Shown here in pieces: positions 28,971 to 39,460 of a stretch of DNA of 59,252 nucleotides. Each line of letters begins with the position of its first letter. Position 1 is the stretch's first letter. Made by a program: the position numbers and the translations under genes. The stretch is from the NCBI RefSeq assembly GCF_026191375.1, contig NZ_JAODTL010000019.1, positions 1-59,252 on the forward strand, written 5' to 3'. The DNA is from Marinomonas pontica (GTDB lineage: Bacteria; Pseudomonadota; Gammaproteobacteria; Pseudomonadales; Marinomonadaceae). The notes under the pieces are model-generated. The model saw only the letters and a program-made list of their open reading frames with translations, was not told where the DNA came from and did not search any database.

Positions 28971-30077
28971 TTAACTCTCCTGCAAACCTTTGCTCAATAA
29001 AGACAGTTCGCCATGATTCATAACAAACTGACGAACGTCTGTTGTGTCAGCCCAAGTAAAATCCGTTGTATCGGGCTCGACACTGGTAATAAAAATTTGG
29101 CTGTTTAACGACTCCAATAATCGACAGAGCTTCTGTCTATGATTGGCGTCCAACTCGGCTGGTAAATCATCCACTAAAAATACCAGTGGGCGACCCATTT
29201 CGATCAAGAGTTGCCCTTGTGCAATTTTCAACGCAGACACAACAAGCTTTTGTTGGCCTCTGGAAAGCGTATCTAACGCGTCTCCCGTGGCGGTTTTTAC
29301 TCGTAAATCCGCTCGTTGTGGTCCGGTATGGGTGTAACCGAGTTCAATATCGCGCTCGCGTCCCGCTTCCACGGCCATCGCTAAGTTTTTTTGTGCGTCC
29401 CAGCCTTGGAAAAACTGAAGATTCACAGAAAGTTCTGACGTTAATAGCGATAAAACACGTTCAAAATGCGGTGTGAGTTTTTCCACATACGCTTTGCGAG
29501 ATTGATTGACTTGTTCACCCAGTCGGATCAATTCCTGATCAAATGCCGCCAATAAACTGAGAGATATTTTACCACGTCTAAGCAAGGTATTCCGCTGTTT
29601 TAATGCTTTTTGCCAGCCTCGCCACGCCGGAATGAAGTCTTTATCGAAATGAAAGGCTCCCCAGTCAATAAATTGGCGACGAATGCTGGGTGAACCCTCT
29701 AATAATCGAAAGGCATCGGGATTAATCAGCTGCACGGGGAGACGTTCTGCCAGCTCAATGACAGACTGCGCTCGTTGTCCTTGGATACGAACGTCAATTT
29801 GACCATCACGATGACGTTGCAAACCAACACGAATAGGGCTGGCTTGCGTTTGATGCAGCTGTGCAAAAACAAGACACGCGTCATTTTCGTGCTGAATATA
29901 GGTTTTGTGCTTATGACTGCGGAAGGAACGACCAAACGACAATAGGTGAATGGCTTCTAACACCGAGGTTTTACCACTGCCATTTTTGCCGACGATCACA
30001 TTCACTTGAGGCGAAGGTTCGAAGCGCACACTAGAAAGGTTGCGAACATGAGAGATGTCCAAACGCACCAGTGGCAT
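28971..30077 (-). CDS. recF: DNA replication and repair protein RecF
   Basis: A 368-residue SMC-like ATPase. Walker A is VGKNGSGKTSVLEAIH, the signature is LSRGQQKLVVSALKIAQGQ and Walker B is VFLVDDLPAELD. It loads RecA at gapped DNA with RecO and RecR. The length is normal (E. coli 357). It follows dnaN by 94 nt and abuts gyrB. Confidence 0.97.
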   Translation of the reverse strand: MPLVRLDISHVRNLSSVRFEPSPQVNVIVGKNGSGKTSVLEAIHLLSFGRSFRSHKHKTYIQHENDACLVFAQLHQTQASPIRVGLQRHRDGQIDVRIQGQRAQSVIELAERLPVQLINPDAFRLLEGSPSIRRQFIDWGAFHFDKDFIPAWRGWQKALKQRNTLLRRGKISLSLLAAFDQELIRLGEQVNQSRKAYVEKLTPHFERVLSLLTSELSVNLQFFQGWDAQKNLAMAVEAGRERDIELGYTHTGPQRADLRVKTATGDALDTLSRGQQKLVVSALKIAQGQLLIEMGRPLVFLVDDLPAELDANHRQKLCRLLESLNSQIFITSVEPDTTDFTWADTTDVRQFVMNHGELSLLSKGLQES

Positions 30078-30171
30078 AACAGATAAACCTTACTTAGGGT
30101 GGGGAAGACCCACTTGGTGATTGAATAAATGAGTCACCAAGCGGGTCATAGGTCTTTGATCGGAAAGGCGA

Positions 30172-31269
30172 TTACAGACGCATTGGCATCACAACGTATT
30201 GTGCTGCATGGCTTTGCGCTTCTTCGATCAAGGCACTGCTGTTCGAGTCGTTCAAGGACAAACGCACTTCCTGAGAGTCCACAACGCCCAACACGTCCAA
30301 CAAGTAGCCAACGTTAAAGCCCACTTCCATGTTGTCGCCTTGGTATTGCACCAACACAGATTCTTCGGCTTCTTCTTGCTCTGGGTTATTGGCGAAGACT
30401 TGCAACATGCCGTTAGACAAGATCAAACGCACGCCACGGTATTTCTCGTTAGAAAGAATCGATGCACGTAGGAACACTTGACGAAGCTCCAAACGATCAG
30501 CAATGACGATTTTTTCGTTGTTACGTGGAATAACGCGATGGTAGTCCGGAAATTTGCCATCCACTAGCTTAGAAGTGAACACATAATCTGCCACTTTCGC
30601 GCGAATATGGTTGGTGCCGATCGTTAGCTCGACCACTTCATCGGTATCGTTTAGCAAACGGTTTAGTTCCAATACCCCTTTGCGAGGTACGATCACTTGC
30701 GTCAGATCGCCGCTCACTTGAGCGTCTTCCACGGCGGTCGCCAAACGGTGTCCGTCGGTTGCAACCACGCGCAACTGACCGTCTGCCACTTCTAGCAACA
30801 TGCCGTTTAGGTAATAACGAACGTCTTGGTTTGCCATCGCAAAGCCTGTACGGTCGATCAAACGACGTACGCTGTTTTGTGCAATAGAAACCGTTAGGTC
30901 GCCTTGCATGTCTTGGATATTCGGGAATTCATCGGCTGGCAAAGTAGACAAGCTAAAACGTGAACGACCTGAACGGATCACCGCTTTTTGGTCATCCAAG
31001 GTGAATTCAATCACGGCGCTATCGGGTAAACTTTTGCAAATGTCCATTAGCTTGCGAGCAGGTACCGTAATTCGGCCTTCTTCACACTCGTCTAATGGCA
31101 CATGGCCCACTAATTCCACTTCTAAATCGGAACCAGTAAGCGTTAATACTTGGTCTTTCACTTCCACCAATACATTGGCCAAGACAGGCATAGTTTGCTT
31201 GCGTTCTACAACGCCTGCCACTAGTTGAAGTGGCTTAAGGAGTGTCTCGCGGACGACTGAAAATTTCAT
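30172..31269 (-). CDS. dnaN: DNA polymerase III beta subunit (sliding clamp)
   Basis: A 365-residue clamp protein (E. coli 366) with three repeated domains. The start MKFSVVRETLLKPLQLVAGV and the end AQYVVMPMRL are characteristic. It forms the ring that tethers polymerase III to DNA. It follows dnaA by 32 nt on the same strand, with AGGAAAAT before the ATG. The gene is intact. Confidence 0.98.
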   Translation of the reverse strand: MKFSVVRETLLKPLQLVAGVVERKQTMPVLANVLVEVKDQVLTLTGSDLEVELVGHVPLDECEEGRITVPARKLMDICKSLPDSAVIEFTLDDQKAVIRSGRSRFSLSTLPADEFPNIQDMQGDLTVSIAQNSVRRLIDRTGFAMANQDVRYYLNGMLLEVADGQLRVVATDGHRLATAVEDAQVSGDLTQVIVPRKGVLELNRLLNDTDEVVELTIGTNHIRAKVADYVFTSKLVDGKFPDYHRVIPRNNEKIVIADRLELRQVFLRASILSNEKYRGVRLILSNGMLQVFANNPEQEEAEESVLVQYQGDNMEVGFNVGYLLDVLGVVDSQEVRLSLNDSNSSALIEEAQSHAAQYVVMPMRL

Positions 31270-31301
31270 TATTTTCCTCGTAAACTCAAAGTCTTAGACC
31301 A

Positions 31302-32852
31302 TCAGGTGGTCAGAATTCGCATCAATTGTTTGTAGTCTTCACGGATATCCGAATCCGTATCTTGCAGTTCTTTAATCTTGCGAATCGCGTGCAAGGCTGT
31401 CGTATGGTCACGACCACCAAAAGCGTCACCAATTTCTGGCAGGCTGTGGTTGGTCAATTCTTTGGCTAACGACATCGCCACTTGGCGAGGACGAGCAACA
31501 GAACGACTACGACGTTTCGACAGCAAATCACTGATCTTAATTTTGTAGTATTCCGCCACAATTCGCTGGATATTATCAATGTTTACCAGCTTGTCTTGCA
31601 AGGCCAAAAGGTCTTTTAACGATTCGCGAACAAAATCCGGAGTAATCGCTCGTCCAGTAAAGTGCGAGTTGGCGATAACACGCTTTAAGGCGCCTTCTAA
31701 TTCACGGACGTTAGAGCGAATTTTCTGGGCAATAAAGAAAGCAGAATCATAAGATAACTTAATGCCGCTTTCATCTGCTTTGCGCATCAAAATAGCCACA
31801 CGAGTTTCCAATTCTGGCGGCTCAATGGCCACGGTTAACCCCCAGCCGAAACGCGACTTCAGACGGTCTTCCAACCCTTGAATTTCCTTAGGATAACGGT
31901 CACAGGTCAAAATCATCTGTTGGCCGCCTTCTAATAAGGCATTAAAGGTGTGGAAAAACTCTTCTTGGGTGCGGTCTTTGCCAGCAAAAAACTGAATATC
32001 ATCAATAAGTAACGCGTCTACCGAACGATAGTAACGCTTGAAATCGTTGATTGCGTTTAACTGAAGGGCTTTTACCATGTCGGCAACAAAGCGTTCAGAG
32101 TGCAAATACACCACTTTGGCATTCGGATTATGACGCATCATCTCCGTACCAACGGCTTGCATTAAGTGAGTTTTACCCAGACCAACGCCACCATAGATAA
32201 AGAGAGGGTTGTAAGCACCGCCTGGATTTTCGGCCACTTGCAATGCAGCGGCATGAGCGAGCTGATTGGATTTACCCTCGATGAAGTTATCAAAGGTAAA
32301 CGAATTATTCAGATTCGCGCCGTGGTTAATACCACCTTCCACTTGTACTTTACGTTTGGGCGCGGTTAATGGCAGCTGCCCCTGTTCATAAGGTTCAAGC
32401 TCTCCGCGTAATCCCGCTCCAGATAAGGTTAATGGTGCTTCAAATTCAAGGTCAGCATTTGGGCTGCCTTCTTCTTCATCCATTAAGCCAAAACCCGGAC
32501 GATAACCGGACTCGCGCGCCACTTCATTATTTAAAGGGCTAATCGCTGGCTCATTTGAAATAGGTGGAGGAGGCGTTGATATCTGGTTTGCTTGAGCAAA
32601 ATTTTGTGATTTCACCGCGAGCTTTAATGCAGGCGCAAGATCGTCACCTGCAAACTCAGACAAAAGCTCTTTTATGCGCGTTTGATATTTGTTACTCACC
32701 CAATCCAACACAAAACGGTTTGGTGCACTTAGGCACAATTCTCCATTAGGCATCATTTCCGCCTGCAATGGACGAATCCAAGTGTTGAACTGAGATGTGG
32801 AAAACTCACTCTGCAAACGCTGCAGACAAAGATTCCAATGCTCCAAAGACAC
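31302..32852 (-). CDS. dnaA: Chromosomal replication initiator DnaA
   Basis: A 516-residue AAA+ initiator. Domain I shows [20 protein letters not shown]. Domain II is long and Pro-rich. Domain III holds Walker [16 protein letters not shown] and Walker [13 protein letters not shown]. Domain IV has the DnaA signature [15 protein letters not shown] placed the start at GTG 32852 (V-SLEHWN), which matches the family N-terminus; GGGAG lies about 10 nt upstream. The open frame reaches 32924 but that extension is not conserved. The gene faces away from the DnaA-box cluster at 32915-33171. Confidence 0.96.
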   Translation of the reverse strand: MSLEHWNLCLQRLQSEFSTSQFNTWIRPLQAEMMPNGELCLSAPNRFVLDWVSNKYQTRIKELLSEFAGDDLAPALKLAVKSQNFAQANQISTPPPPISNEPAISPLNNEVARESGYRPGFGLMDEEEGSPNADLEFEAPLTLSGAGLRGELEPYEQGQLPLTAPKRKVQVEGGINHGANLNNSFTFDNFIEGKSNQLAHAAALQVAENPGGAYNPLFIYGGVGLGKTHLMQAVGTEMMRHNPNAKVVYLHSERFVADMVKALQLNAINDFKRYYRSVDALLIDDIQFFAGKDRTQEEFFHTFNALLEGGQQMILTCDRYPKEIQGLEDRLKSRFGWGLTVAIEPPELETRVAILMRKADESGIKLSYDSAFFIAQKIRSNVRELEGALKRVIANSHFTGRAITPDFVRESLKDLLALQDKLVNIDNIQRIVAEYYKIKISDLLSKRRSRSVARPRQVAMSLAKELTNHSLPEIGDAFGGRDHTTALHAIRKIKELQDTDSDIREDYKQLMRILTT

Positions 32853-32914
32853 TGTAGACGTACTCCCTGGTTGAGTGACAGACAAGGAGCGGATTTTACA
32901 TCGGCCATGTAAAG

Positions 32915-33171
32915 TTATCCACACATAAATAGAAAAAAAGCCAATGCCCTGTAAAACTCACAAATGTTAATAACACGGCAGGTTATACACAGCGGTAGAT
33001 AACCTTTTTCAGATGTGCATAAAAGAACAAGTTATGCACATATACAAATCCCATTATGATAATATTATTCACAACGTAAAAATTTTTTAACATTTTGATT
33101 TTTATACACATAATAAAACAATAAAAACCATCTGTGGATAAAGATCACTTTCTAAATTTTCTTTATCCACT
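32915..33171. other. Replication origin oriC, DnaA-box cluster 1
   Basis: Eight DnaA boxes were counted: TTATCCACA 32915, TTATACACA 32983, TTATGCACA on the minus strand at 33014-33022 and on plus at 33032, TTATTCACA 33065, TTATACACA 33102, TTATCCACA on the minus strand at 33133-33141, and TTATCCACT 33163. An AT-rich stretch, about 33041-33130, would serve for unwinding. It lies between dnaA and rpmH, the usual oriC location in pseudomonads. The 512 nt between dnaA and rpmH contain no other gene. Confidence 0.93.
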
Positions 33172-33247
33172 AAGCCAGTAGAAGTCTGTGTGTAAGTATT
33201 TAATGGTTTGTATCACTATTTATTTACTAATTTGCCTGTGCTAAGCA

Positions 33248-33276
33248 TTGAATTTACTGAGGAAAGGCTCTAAAAT
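33248..33276 (+). promoter_or_regulatory. Sigma-70 promoter for rpmH-rnpA
   Basis: TTGAAT at 33248-33253 and TAAAAT at 33271-33276, separated by 17 nt, lie 88 nt before the rpmH start. Both hexamers match consensus at five of six positions. Confidence 0.75.
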
Positions 33277-33364
33277 CCGCGCCCTGATTTGACCAATCAA
33301 ATGTAGAGGCTTGGCGACCGCTAACCCTCAAAACTCAAACACTGCATTCAGTGAGAGAATTAAG

Positions 33365-33499
33365 ATGAAAAGAACTTTCCAACCTAGCGTTCTAAAACGC
33401 AAACGTAACCACGGTTTCCGTGCTCGTATGGCTACTAAAGGCGGACGTCAAGTTATCGCTCGTCGTCGTGCTCGCGGCCGCAAGGTTCTAAGCGCATAA
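33365..33499 (+). CDS. rpmH: 50S ribosomal protein L34
   Basis: A 44-residue basic protein beginning [18 protein letters not shown], the invariant L34 sequence, and ending GRKVLSA. ATG 33365 is the conserved start; the open frame extends upstream to 33311 without support. It precedes rnpA by 8 nt in the usual rpmH-rnpA arrangement. Confidence 0.98.
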   Translation: MKRTFQPSVLKRKRNHGFRARMATKGGRQVIARRRARGRKVLSA

Positions 33500-33507
33500 T
33501 CCCGCTG

Positions 33508-33906
33508 ATGACCGATTATTGTTTTCCTCGGCATGTCAGACTTCTGAATGCCGGGGATTATCAATCCGTCTTTAACGACACTTCCTCCAAAGTCTTCGCA
33601 GGCGAATTCCTTTTATTGGCACGAAAACGAGATGACGACCAAGCTCGGTTGGGTCTTATTGTGTCCAAGAAAACGGATAAACGCGCGGTAGGCAGGAATC
33701 GTATCAAACGCTTGGTGCGTGATTCCTTTCGTCACCACAAAACCCCCCTTTCTGGTCTCGACATTGTCTTTTTAGCAAGACAAGGCATCAAAGAGTTGGA
33801 AAACGACGATTTGCACTCCAGACTTGAAAAAGCATGGAGTCAACTGGCAAAAAAAGCCCAAAAACCCGCTCAAAATAAAAAACGCGATCAATCTAGACAG
33901 AAATAG
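33508..33906 (+). CDS. rnpA: Ribonuclease P protein component
   Basis: A 132-residue basic protein with RLGLIVSKKTDKRAVGRNRI followed by KRLVRDSFR, the RNase P protein signature. It binds the catalytic RNA (rnpB, elsewhere) to process tRNA 5' ends. A Lys/Gln-rich tail of about 20 residues ends the protein. The expected next gene, yidD, is absent. Confidence 0.96.
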   Translation: MTDYCFPRHVRLLNAGDYQSVFNDTSSKVFAGEFLLLARKRDDDQARLGLIVSKKTDKRAVGRNRIKRLVRDSFRHHKTPLSGLDIVFLARQGIKELENDDLHSRLEKAWSQLAKKAQKPAQNKKRDQSRQK

Positions 33907-34000
33907 GCTGAAAAAACTGCCAAAGGCTGGTTTAATAGCGCGTGATTTTTATAAGGGTTCTGTGAACCTATTGTCCAACCAAACAAATTAGTTGAATACC

Positions 34001-35656
34001 ATGGATTTCAGACGTTACTTTTTATGGGGTGCGCTTTTTATCAGTGGCTACCTACTGTTCTTACAGTGGAGCCAAGATTATGGTCCTCAGTCCACTCAAA
34101 GCGTAGCTCAAAGCACTCAGTCTCAATCTGAGACAAACTCTCAAATGAGCGATGATTTGCCAATGGCAACTCAAAGCACAACCGATGCCAATGCCGAAAT
34201 TCCACAAAATGCGAAGCAAATCGCACCTGGAAAACTGATTGAAGTAACAACCGATACCCTTCGTGTTGCCATCAATCCAGTCGGTGGTGACTTGGTTGAA
34301 GCGGCGCTTCTTCAATACAAAAAAGAATTAGGCAAGCCAGACCCATTCGTCATCTTAGAAGATGGCACCGAGCGCACTTATGTGACGCAAAGTGGTTTGG
34401 TCGGCCAAAATGGCCCAGACGCTTCCCCTGAAGGCCGTCCTGTTTATCAGTCTGAAAAAGCGGCTTATACGCTAGCAGAAGGTGAAGATTCTCTTGATGT
34501 GAATCTGTACTACACCGACGCAAATGGCGTGAAATACACCAAGACTTTCCGCTTCATGAAAGGCAAATACCGTATTCGCCAATTGATCACCGTAGACAAT
34601 ACGTCATCAAACACTTGGCGCGGTAATCTCTTTGCTCAGATCAAACGTGATAACACGCCAGATCCAAGTCAAGCCACCAGCATGGGCTTACAGCCTTACC
34701 TAGGTGGCGCCATTTCTGACGAGCAAACGAAATACAGCAAAGTGTCTTTCTCTGATATGAAAGAGGAGCCAGTTAAAACAACCACCACTCAAGGTTGGGT
34801 TGCGGTACTTCAGCACTATTTTGTGTCTGCTTGGGTTCCAGAGCAAGGTCAAAAAGTCACTTTGCAAGCACGTACCAACGGTGACTTTAACATCATCGGT
34901 TTCACTGGCACGCCAGTGGAGATTGCACCAGGTAAACAAGGCACTCTGAGTTCGACATTCTACGTAGGTCCGAAACTACAAGACCACCTAGAAAGCACGG
35001 CAGCAAACCTTGATCTAACAGTGGATTACGGCTGGTTGTGGTGGTTGGCTAAGCCACTGTTTTGGTTGCTGACCTTGATCCAGTCATTTGTGATCAACTG
35101 GGGCATCGCGATTATCTTGGTCGTAGTCTGTGTAAAAGCCGTTTTCTTCAAGTTGTCAGCGACAAGCTACCGTTCTATGGCGAAAATGCGTAAGTTCGGA
35201 CCAGAAATTGCCAAACTGAAAGAAAAGTATGGTGATGACCGTCAGAAAATGTCGCAAGAAATGATGGCGCTTTACAAGAAAGAAAAAATTAACCCTCTGG
35301 GTGGTTGTTTGCCTATCTTGGTTCAGATGCCTGTTTTCCTTTCGTTGTACTGGGTATTGATGGAATCTGTCGAATTGCGCCACGCGCCTTTCTTCCTATG
35401 GATTCACGATCTATCTGTGATGGACCCATTCTTTATCCTGCCAATTTTGATGGGTATTAGTATGTTTGTTCAGCAATCGCTAAACCCAACACCACCAGAT
35501 CCAATGCAAGCTCGAATCATGAAGATTATGCCAGTGGCATTCTCTGTCTTCTTCCTATGGTTCCCAGCGGGTCTTGTCCTATACTGGGTAACAAACAATA
35601 CGTTGTCTATCTTGCAACAGTATGTAATTACCAAACGCATCGAAAAAGAAGCCTGA
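34001..35656 (+). CDS. yidC: Membrane protein insertase YidC
   Basis: A 551-residue insertase. An N-terminal helix (RRYFLWGALFISGYLLFLQW) is followed by a Gln/Ser-rich linker, a periplasmic beta domain and the five-helix core, including NWGIAIILVVVCVKAVFF and NPLGGCLPILVQMPVFLSLY. It inserts membrane proteins with or without SecYEG, including AtpE, encoded nearby. ATG 34001 gives MDFRRYF; the open frame also reaches TTG 33992. Confidence 0.97.
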   Translation: MDFRRYFLWGALFISGYLLFLQWSQDYGPQSTQSVAQSTQSQSETNSQMSDDLPMATQSTTDANAEIPQNAKQIAPGKLIEVTTDTLRVAINPVGGDLVEAALLQYKKELGKPDPFVILEDGTERTYVTQSGLVGQNGPDASPEGRPVYQSEKAAYTLAEGEDSLDVNLYYTDANGVKYTKTFRFMKGKYRIRQLITVDNTSSNTWRGNLFAQIKRDNTPDPSQATSMGLQPYLGGAISDEQTKYSKVSFSDMKEEPVKTTTTQGWVAVLQHYFVSAWVPEQGQKVTLQARTNGDFNIIGFTGTPVEIAPGKQGTLSSTFYVGPKLQDHLESTAANLDLTVDYGWLWWLAKPLFWLLTLIQSFVINWGIAIILVVVCVKAVFFKLSATSYRSMAKMRKFGPEIAKLKEKYGDDRQKMSQEMMALYKKEKINPLGGCLPILVQMPVFLSLYWVLMESVELRHAPFFLWIHDLSVMDPFFILPILMGISMFVQQSLNPTPPDPMQARIMKIMPVAFSVFFLWFPAGLVLYWVTNNTLSILQQYVITKRIEKEA

Positions 35657-35680
35657 TACTAAACGGCTAATGATTCGATT

Positions 35681-35709
35681 AAAAAGGCTTCCCAATGGGA
35701 GGCCTTTTT
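35681..35709 (+). terminator. Terminator after yidC
   Basis: AAAAAGGCTTCCC and GGGAGGCCTTTTT pair around AAT with one G-U pair, followed by T bases. It lies 25 nt after the yidC stop. Confidence 0.85.
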
Positions 35710-35790
35710 TACGTTTAGATTGCCATGTTTGCTTCGCTAACGGACAATAGCTTCATCGCTATTTAATTTTTTACCGCACAGAGTTTGACT

Positions 35791-37170
35791 ATGACCAATT
35801 TCCAATACGCCACAGACCAAGACACGATTGCCGCACAAGCCACCGCTCCTGGCCGAGGTGGCGTAGGGATCATTCGTTTATCGGGTCCAAAAAGTCTTGC
35901 CATCGCCAAACAAATAGTCGGCTTTGAACCGAAACCTCGTTATGCCCATTACGTGCCGTTCAAAACCACGAATCAAGAACAACTGGATGAAGGCATCGCC
36001 TTGTATTTTCCGGGACCAAACTCCTTCACTGGCGAAGACGTCTTTGAATTACAAGGTCACGGTGGTCCCGTCATTATGGATATGCTGCTTAGCCATTGTG
36101 TGGCGCTTGGGGCACGTTTAGCCCGCCCAGGCGAGTTTTCCGAACGCGCTTTTATGAACGACAAAATGGACTTAACCCAAGCGGAAGCTATTGCCGATTT
36201 GATCGACAGCACCTCAGAGCAAGCCGCAAAATGCGCGTTACGTTCTTTGCAAGGCGCTTTCTCGAAGCGCGTTGACGAACTGGTCGAAGCCTTAATTCAT
36301 CTGCGTATTTACGTGGAAGCGGCGATTGATTTTCCTGAAGAAGAAATCGACTTCATTGGTGACGGCAAAGTCGCGGCAGAACTGGCTGGCATTCAAACGA
36401 AACTGGCAGAAGTACTCAAAGAAGCCAACCAAGGCGCCTTGATCCGCGAAGGCATGAGCGTGGTAATTGCAGGGCGCCCCAATGCAGGTAAATCCAGCTT
36501 ATTGAACGCCTTGTCTGGCAAAGAATCCGCCATTGTCACCAACATTGAAGGCACTACGCGTGACGTCTTGCGTGAACATATTCACCTAGATGGCATGCCT
36601 CTGCACATTATCGACACGGCTGGCTTACGAGATAGCCCAGACGAAGTAGAGCGCATCGGTATTCAACGCGCATGGGACGAAATCAGCAAAGCCGATCGCA
36701 TTTTAATGATGGTCGACAGCCAATCGATAGATTCAAAAGACCCAAGCGAAATCTGGCCAGAATTCATGGAGAAACTCGGCGATACCAAACACTTAACCTT
36801 GGTGCGTAACAAAGTCGACTTAACCAAAGAAGGCACGGGGATTGAAACGGTCTCAGACGTTCCTGTTGTCTCTCTATCGGCAAAAACAGGCGAGGGCGTT
36901 ACTGATTTAACTGAACACCTAAAAGCCGTCATGGGCTTCGATAGCACGACTGAAGGGGGGTTTATCGCTCGCCGTCGTCATATCGAAGCGCTTAACAAAG
37001 CCAACCGCTTCTTAGACGCAGGCAACGAACAGCTCCACGGCTACGGCGCAGGGGAATTGCTCGCTGAAGACCTTAAAGAGGCGCAGCAAGCGCTTAGCGA
37101 AATCACTGGCGCCTTCACCAGCGACGACTTGCTTGGTCGCATCTTTGGCTCGTTTTGTATCGGTAAGTAA
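35791..37170 (+). CDS. mnmE: tRNA modification GTPase MnmE
   Basis: A 459-residue GTPase: N-terminal folate-binding domain ([17 protein letters not shown]), G1 [15 protein letters not shown]2 region EGTTRD, G3 DTAGL, G4 NKVD, and the terminal CIGK. With MnmG it adds the aminomethyl group to wobble uridine 34 of certain tRNAs. ATG 35791 gives MTNFQYA; an in-frame TTG at 35785 is less likely. Its usual partner, mnmG, is separated from it by almost 6 kb here. Confidence 0.97.
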   Translation: MTNFQYATDQDTIAAQATAPGRGGVGIIRLSGPKSLAIAKQIVGFEPKPRYAHYVPFKTTNQEQLDEGIALYFPGPNSFTGEDVFELQGHGGPVIMDMLLSHCVALGARLARPGEFSERAFMNDKMDLTQAEAIADLIDSTSEQAAKCALRSLQGAFSKRVDELVEALIHLRIYVEAAIDFPEEEIDFIGDGKVAAELAGIQTKLAEVLKEANQGALIREGMSVVIAGRPNAGKSSLLNALSGKESAIVTNIEGTTRDVLREHIHLDGMPLHIIDTAGLRDSPDEVERIGIQRAWDEISKADRILMMVDSQSIDSKDPSEIWPEFMEKLGDTKHLTLVRNKVDLTKEGTGIETVSDVPVVSLSAKTGEGVTDLTEHLKAVMGFDSTTEGGFIARRRHIEALNKANRFLDAGNEQLHGYGAGELLAEDLKEAQQALSEITGAFTSDDLLGRIFGSFCIGK

Positions 37171-37191
37171 TCACTGAAATAAGGGCTGATT

Positions 37192-38349
37192 TCAGTGCAA
37201 CCCTTGTCCCAACTTGATCGCCGCCGCCACGTTACGAGCGGTGGTGATGAGGTTTTGCTCGCCTTGTGTTAAGACGTTATCCAAGCTATCTAGCGCCGGA
37301 ATAATAGGGAATATCGCCAACATACCGTGCGCTAAAATGGCTTCGGCGTCTTTCCCTAAACTGCCAGCAATGCCAATGGCTGGAACCCCATTTTTATTGG
37401 CTTGTTTTAGTACGCCCATGGGCGTTTTGCCAAAGACCGTTTGGCCATCGATCCGACCTTCACCGGTAATCACCAAATCTGCACCCTGTAGTGAGCTTGC
37501 TAAGCCAACTGTCTCTATAACAATCTCAATACCGGGTTTTAACATCGCACTAAGAAAGACTTTCGCCCCTAATCCCATACCACCCGCCGCACCAGCGCCA
37601 GCGTCCAGTCGGTGATCCGCAAAACCGCTTTGCACCAAGACATCCGCAAAATGCTCGAGCGTTTTATCTAACAAGGAAACCATTTCTGGCGTAGCGCCTT
37701 TTTGTGGACCAAAAATAGCCGAAGCACCACGTTCACCACATAACGGATTATCCACGTCACAAGCGACGTCGAAGCGGCATTCGGATAGAAGAGGGTGCGC
37801 TTGGCTTGCATCAACGTGACTCAATTGTGCGAGCGCCATGCCGCCAAAGGGCAGTTCTTGATGATTTTCGTCTAGGAATTGAATGCCCAATGCTTGTGCC
37901 AGACCAACGCCAGCGTCATTGGTTGCACTGCCACCTAAACCAAGAATAATGTGTTTAATGCCTCGGTTAAGAGCGTCTTTTATCAGCTCACCCGTTCCGA
38001 AGCTTGTGGTATAACGAGGATCTCGCTGCTCTCGCGGCACCAGATGAAGGCCTGAAGCAGACGCCATTTCGATCACCGCGGTGGTCGGCTCTTGGCCATC
38101 TACCGCCCCTAAAATGCCGTATTGCGCCATGACTCTATTGCCCAACGGCCCAGTTACTTCAAGGTCAATAAAATGACCTTGAGTCGCATCCACCATGGAT
38201 TGCACTGTTCCTTCTCCCCCATCCGCCATCGGAACTTTGAGATAGTCCGCACGAGGAAATACCTGACGAAAGCCCGCCTCAATCGCATTCGCAACATCAA
38301 GCGCGGTCAAACTTTCTTTAAAGGAATCGGGAGCAATCACAATCTTCAT
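37192..38349 (-). CDS. Glycerate kinase
   Basis: A 385-residue class II glycerate kinase (GlxK/GarK type). Marks are KIVIAPDSFKESLTALDVA, PMADGGEGTV, LGGSATNDAGVGLAQALG, CDVDNPLCGERGAS and ITGEGRIDGQT. It phosphorylates glycerate using ATP. ATG 38349 has AAGGA 6 nt upstream. It converges on mnmE with 21 nt between. It could join glyoxylate or serine metabolism, or C3 products from acrylate/DMSP degradation. I cannot assign the position (2- or 3-phosphoglycerate). Confidence 0.92.
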   Translation of the reverse strand: MKIVIAPDSFKESLTALDVANAIEAGFRQVFPRADYLKVPMADGGEGTVQSMVDATQGHFIDLEVTGPLGNRVMAQYGILGAVDGQEPTTAVIEMASASGLHLVPREQRDPRYTTSFGTGELIKDALNRGIKHIILGLGGSATNDAGVGLAQALGIQFLDENHQELPFGGMALAQLSHVDASQAHPLLSECRFDVACDVDNPLCGERGASAIFGPQKGATPEMVSLLDKTLEHFADVLVQSGFADHRLDAGAGAAGGMGLGAKVFLSAMLKPGIEIVIETVGLASSLQGADLVITGEGRIDGQTVFGKTPMGVLKQANKNGVPAIGIAGSLGKDAEAILAHGMLAIFPIIPALDSLDNVLTQGEQNLITTARNVAAAIKLGQGLH

Positions 38350-38403
38350 AGTCAATCCTTGCTGCAGGAAAATAGGTTAGCGTCGATCAAGTAGTAAACT
38401 AGG

Positions 38404-39390
38404 TTATTGAGCTTTTACCTTTACCACCACTCGACCACGTATCTTTCCATCTAGCAATTTATAGGCCGTATCTACGACGTCTTCCAAGCCAATTTCGTCG
38501 CTCATGCTGTCCACGTCTTCAATTTGCAGCAGTTCGCTTAGACGTTGCCATGCTTCAATACGATCCGTTAATGGTCGCATAACGCTGTCAATGCCAATGA
38601 GTTTGACGCCACGCAAAATGAATGGGGCGACGGAAGCAGGGAAGTCCATGCCTTGCGCTAAGCCACAAGCGGTTACTACGCCGCCGTATTTTGTGCTTGC
38701 GCAAGCGTTGGCTAAAGTGTGGCTTCCGACGCAGTCGATAACGCCAGCCCAACGCTCTTTTTGTAAGGGTTTACCTGGCTCAGACAGTGTGTTTCGATCG
38801 ATGATGTCGCTCGCACCCAGATTTTTCAAATAATCGCTTTCCGCCATTCGTCCAGTAGAAGCGACGACCTGATAACCAAGGCGATTTAATAAGCGAATAG
38901 CAAAGCTGCCGACACCACCGTTGGCTCCCGTTACAAGGATTTCGCCAGAATCAGGTGTAACGCCTTGTTTTTCAAGCGCTAAAACCGACAGCATGGCGGT
39001 GTAACCCGCTGTACCTATTGCCATAGACTGTTTAGCGTCTATACCTTTCGGAAGCGGAATAAGCCAGTCGCTTTTAAGCCGCGCTTTTTCAGCTAAGCCG
39101 CCCCAATGCATTTCGCCAACCCCAAAGCCGTTCAGTATGACAAAATCACCTTCAGAAAATCGTTCAGAGTCACTTTGTAAGACCTTACCCACTAAATCTA
39201 TGCCCGGCACCATGGGAAAAGAACGCACAACAGGGGACTTGCCAGTGATGGCTAAGCCATCTTTGTAATTTAGCGTGCTGTAATGCACTTCAACCAATAC
39301 ATCCCCTTCGGGTAGCTGATCGTCATTAAGCTCAACCACTGATGCCACACTTTTTTTGTCTTCCTGAGTAATGAACACACCTTTAAACAT
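38404..39390 (-). CDS. acuI: Acrylyl-CoA reductase (AcuI/YhdH family)
   Basis: A 328-residue MDR-type reductase (E. coli YhdH is 324). Marks are [42 protein letters not shown] (NADPH site), ASTGR and the ending IRGRVVVKV. It reduces toxic acrylyl-CoA to propionyl-CoA. A TAGAC/GTCTA operator lies 15 nt upstream of the start, and a TetR-family regulator precedes it on the same strand. In marine bacteria this pairing occurs with acrylate and DMSP use. Confidence 0.9.
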   Translation of the reverse strand: MFKGVFITQEDKKSVASVVELNDDQLPEGDVLVEVHYSTLNYKDGLAITGKSPVVRSFPMVPGIDLVGKVLQSDSERFSEGDFVILNGFGVGEMHWGGLAEKARLKSDWLIPLPKGIDAKQSMAIGTAGYTAMLSVLALEKQGVTPDSGEILVTGANGGVGSFAIRLLNRLGYQVVASTGRMAESDYLKNLGASDIIDRNTLSEPGKPLQKERWAGVIDCVGSHTLANACASTKYGGVVTACGLAQGMDFPASVAPFILRGVKLIGIDSVMRPLTDRIEAWQRLSELLQIEDVDSMSDEIGLEDVVDTAYKLLDGKIRGRVVVKVKAQ

Positions 39391-39404
39391 ACCTTCTCCA
39401 ATTT

Positions 39405-39419
39405 TAGACCGATCGTCTA
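39405..39419. promoter_or_regulatory. TetR-type operator upstream of acuI
   Basis: TAGACCGATCGTCTA has perfect 5-bp arms, TAGAC and GTCTA, with a CGATC centre. The same pattern occurs at 40172. It lies between the TetR-type gene and acuI, so the operator also serves acuI. Confidence 0.72.
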
Positions 39420-39460
39420 TTTATAACGAATAAAAAACCAAGCACGGCTTGGCTTTTACC

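Noticed and set aside
33908..33991. 27-codon open stretch as a surviving yidD fragment
   Set aside because: It starts with CTG, lacks the conserved CRFxPTCS block and the similarity is too weak to call; recorded only as absence of yidD.
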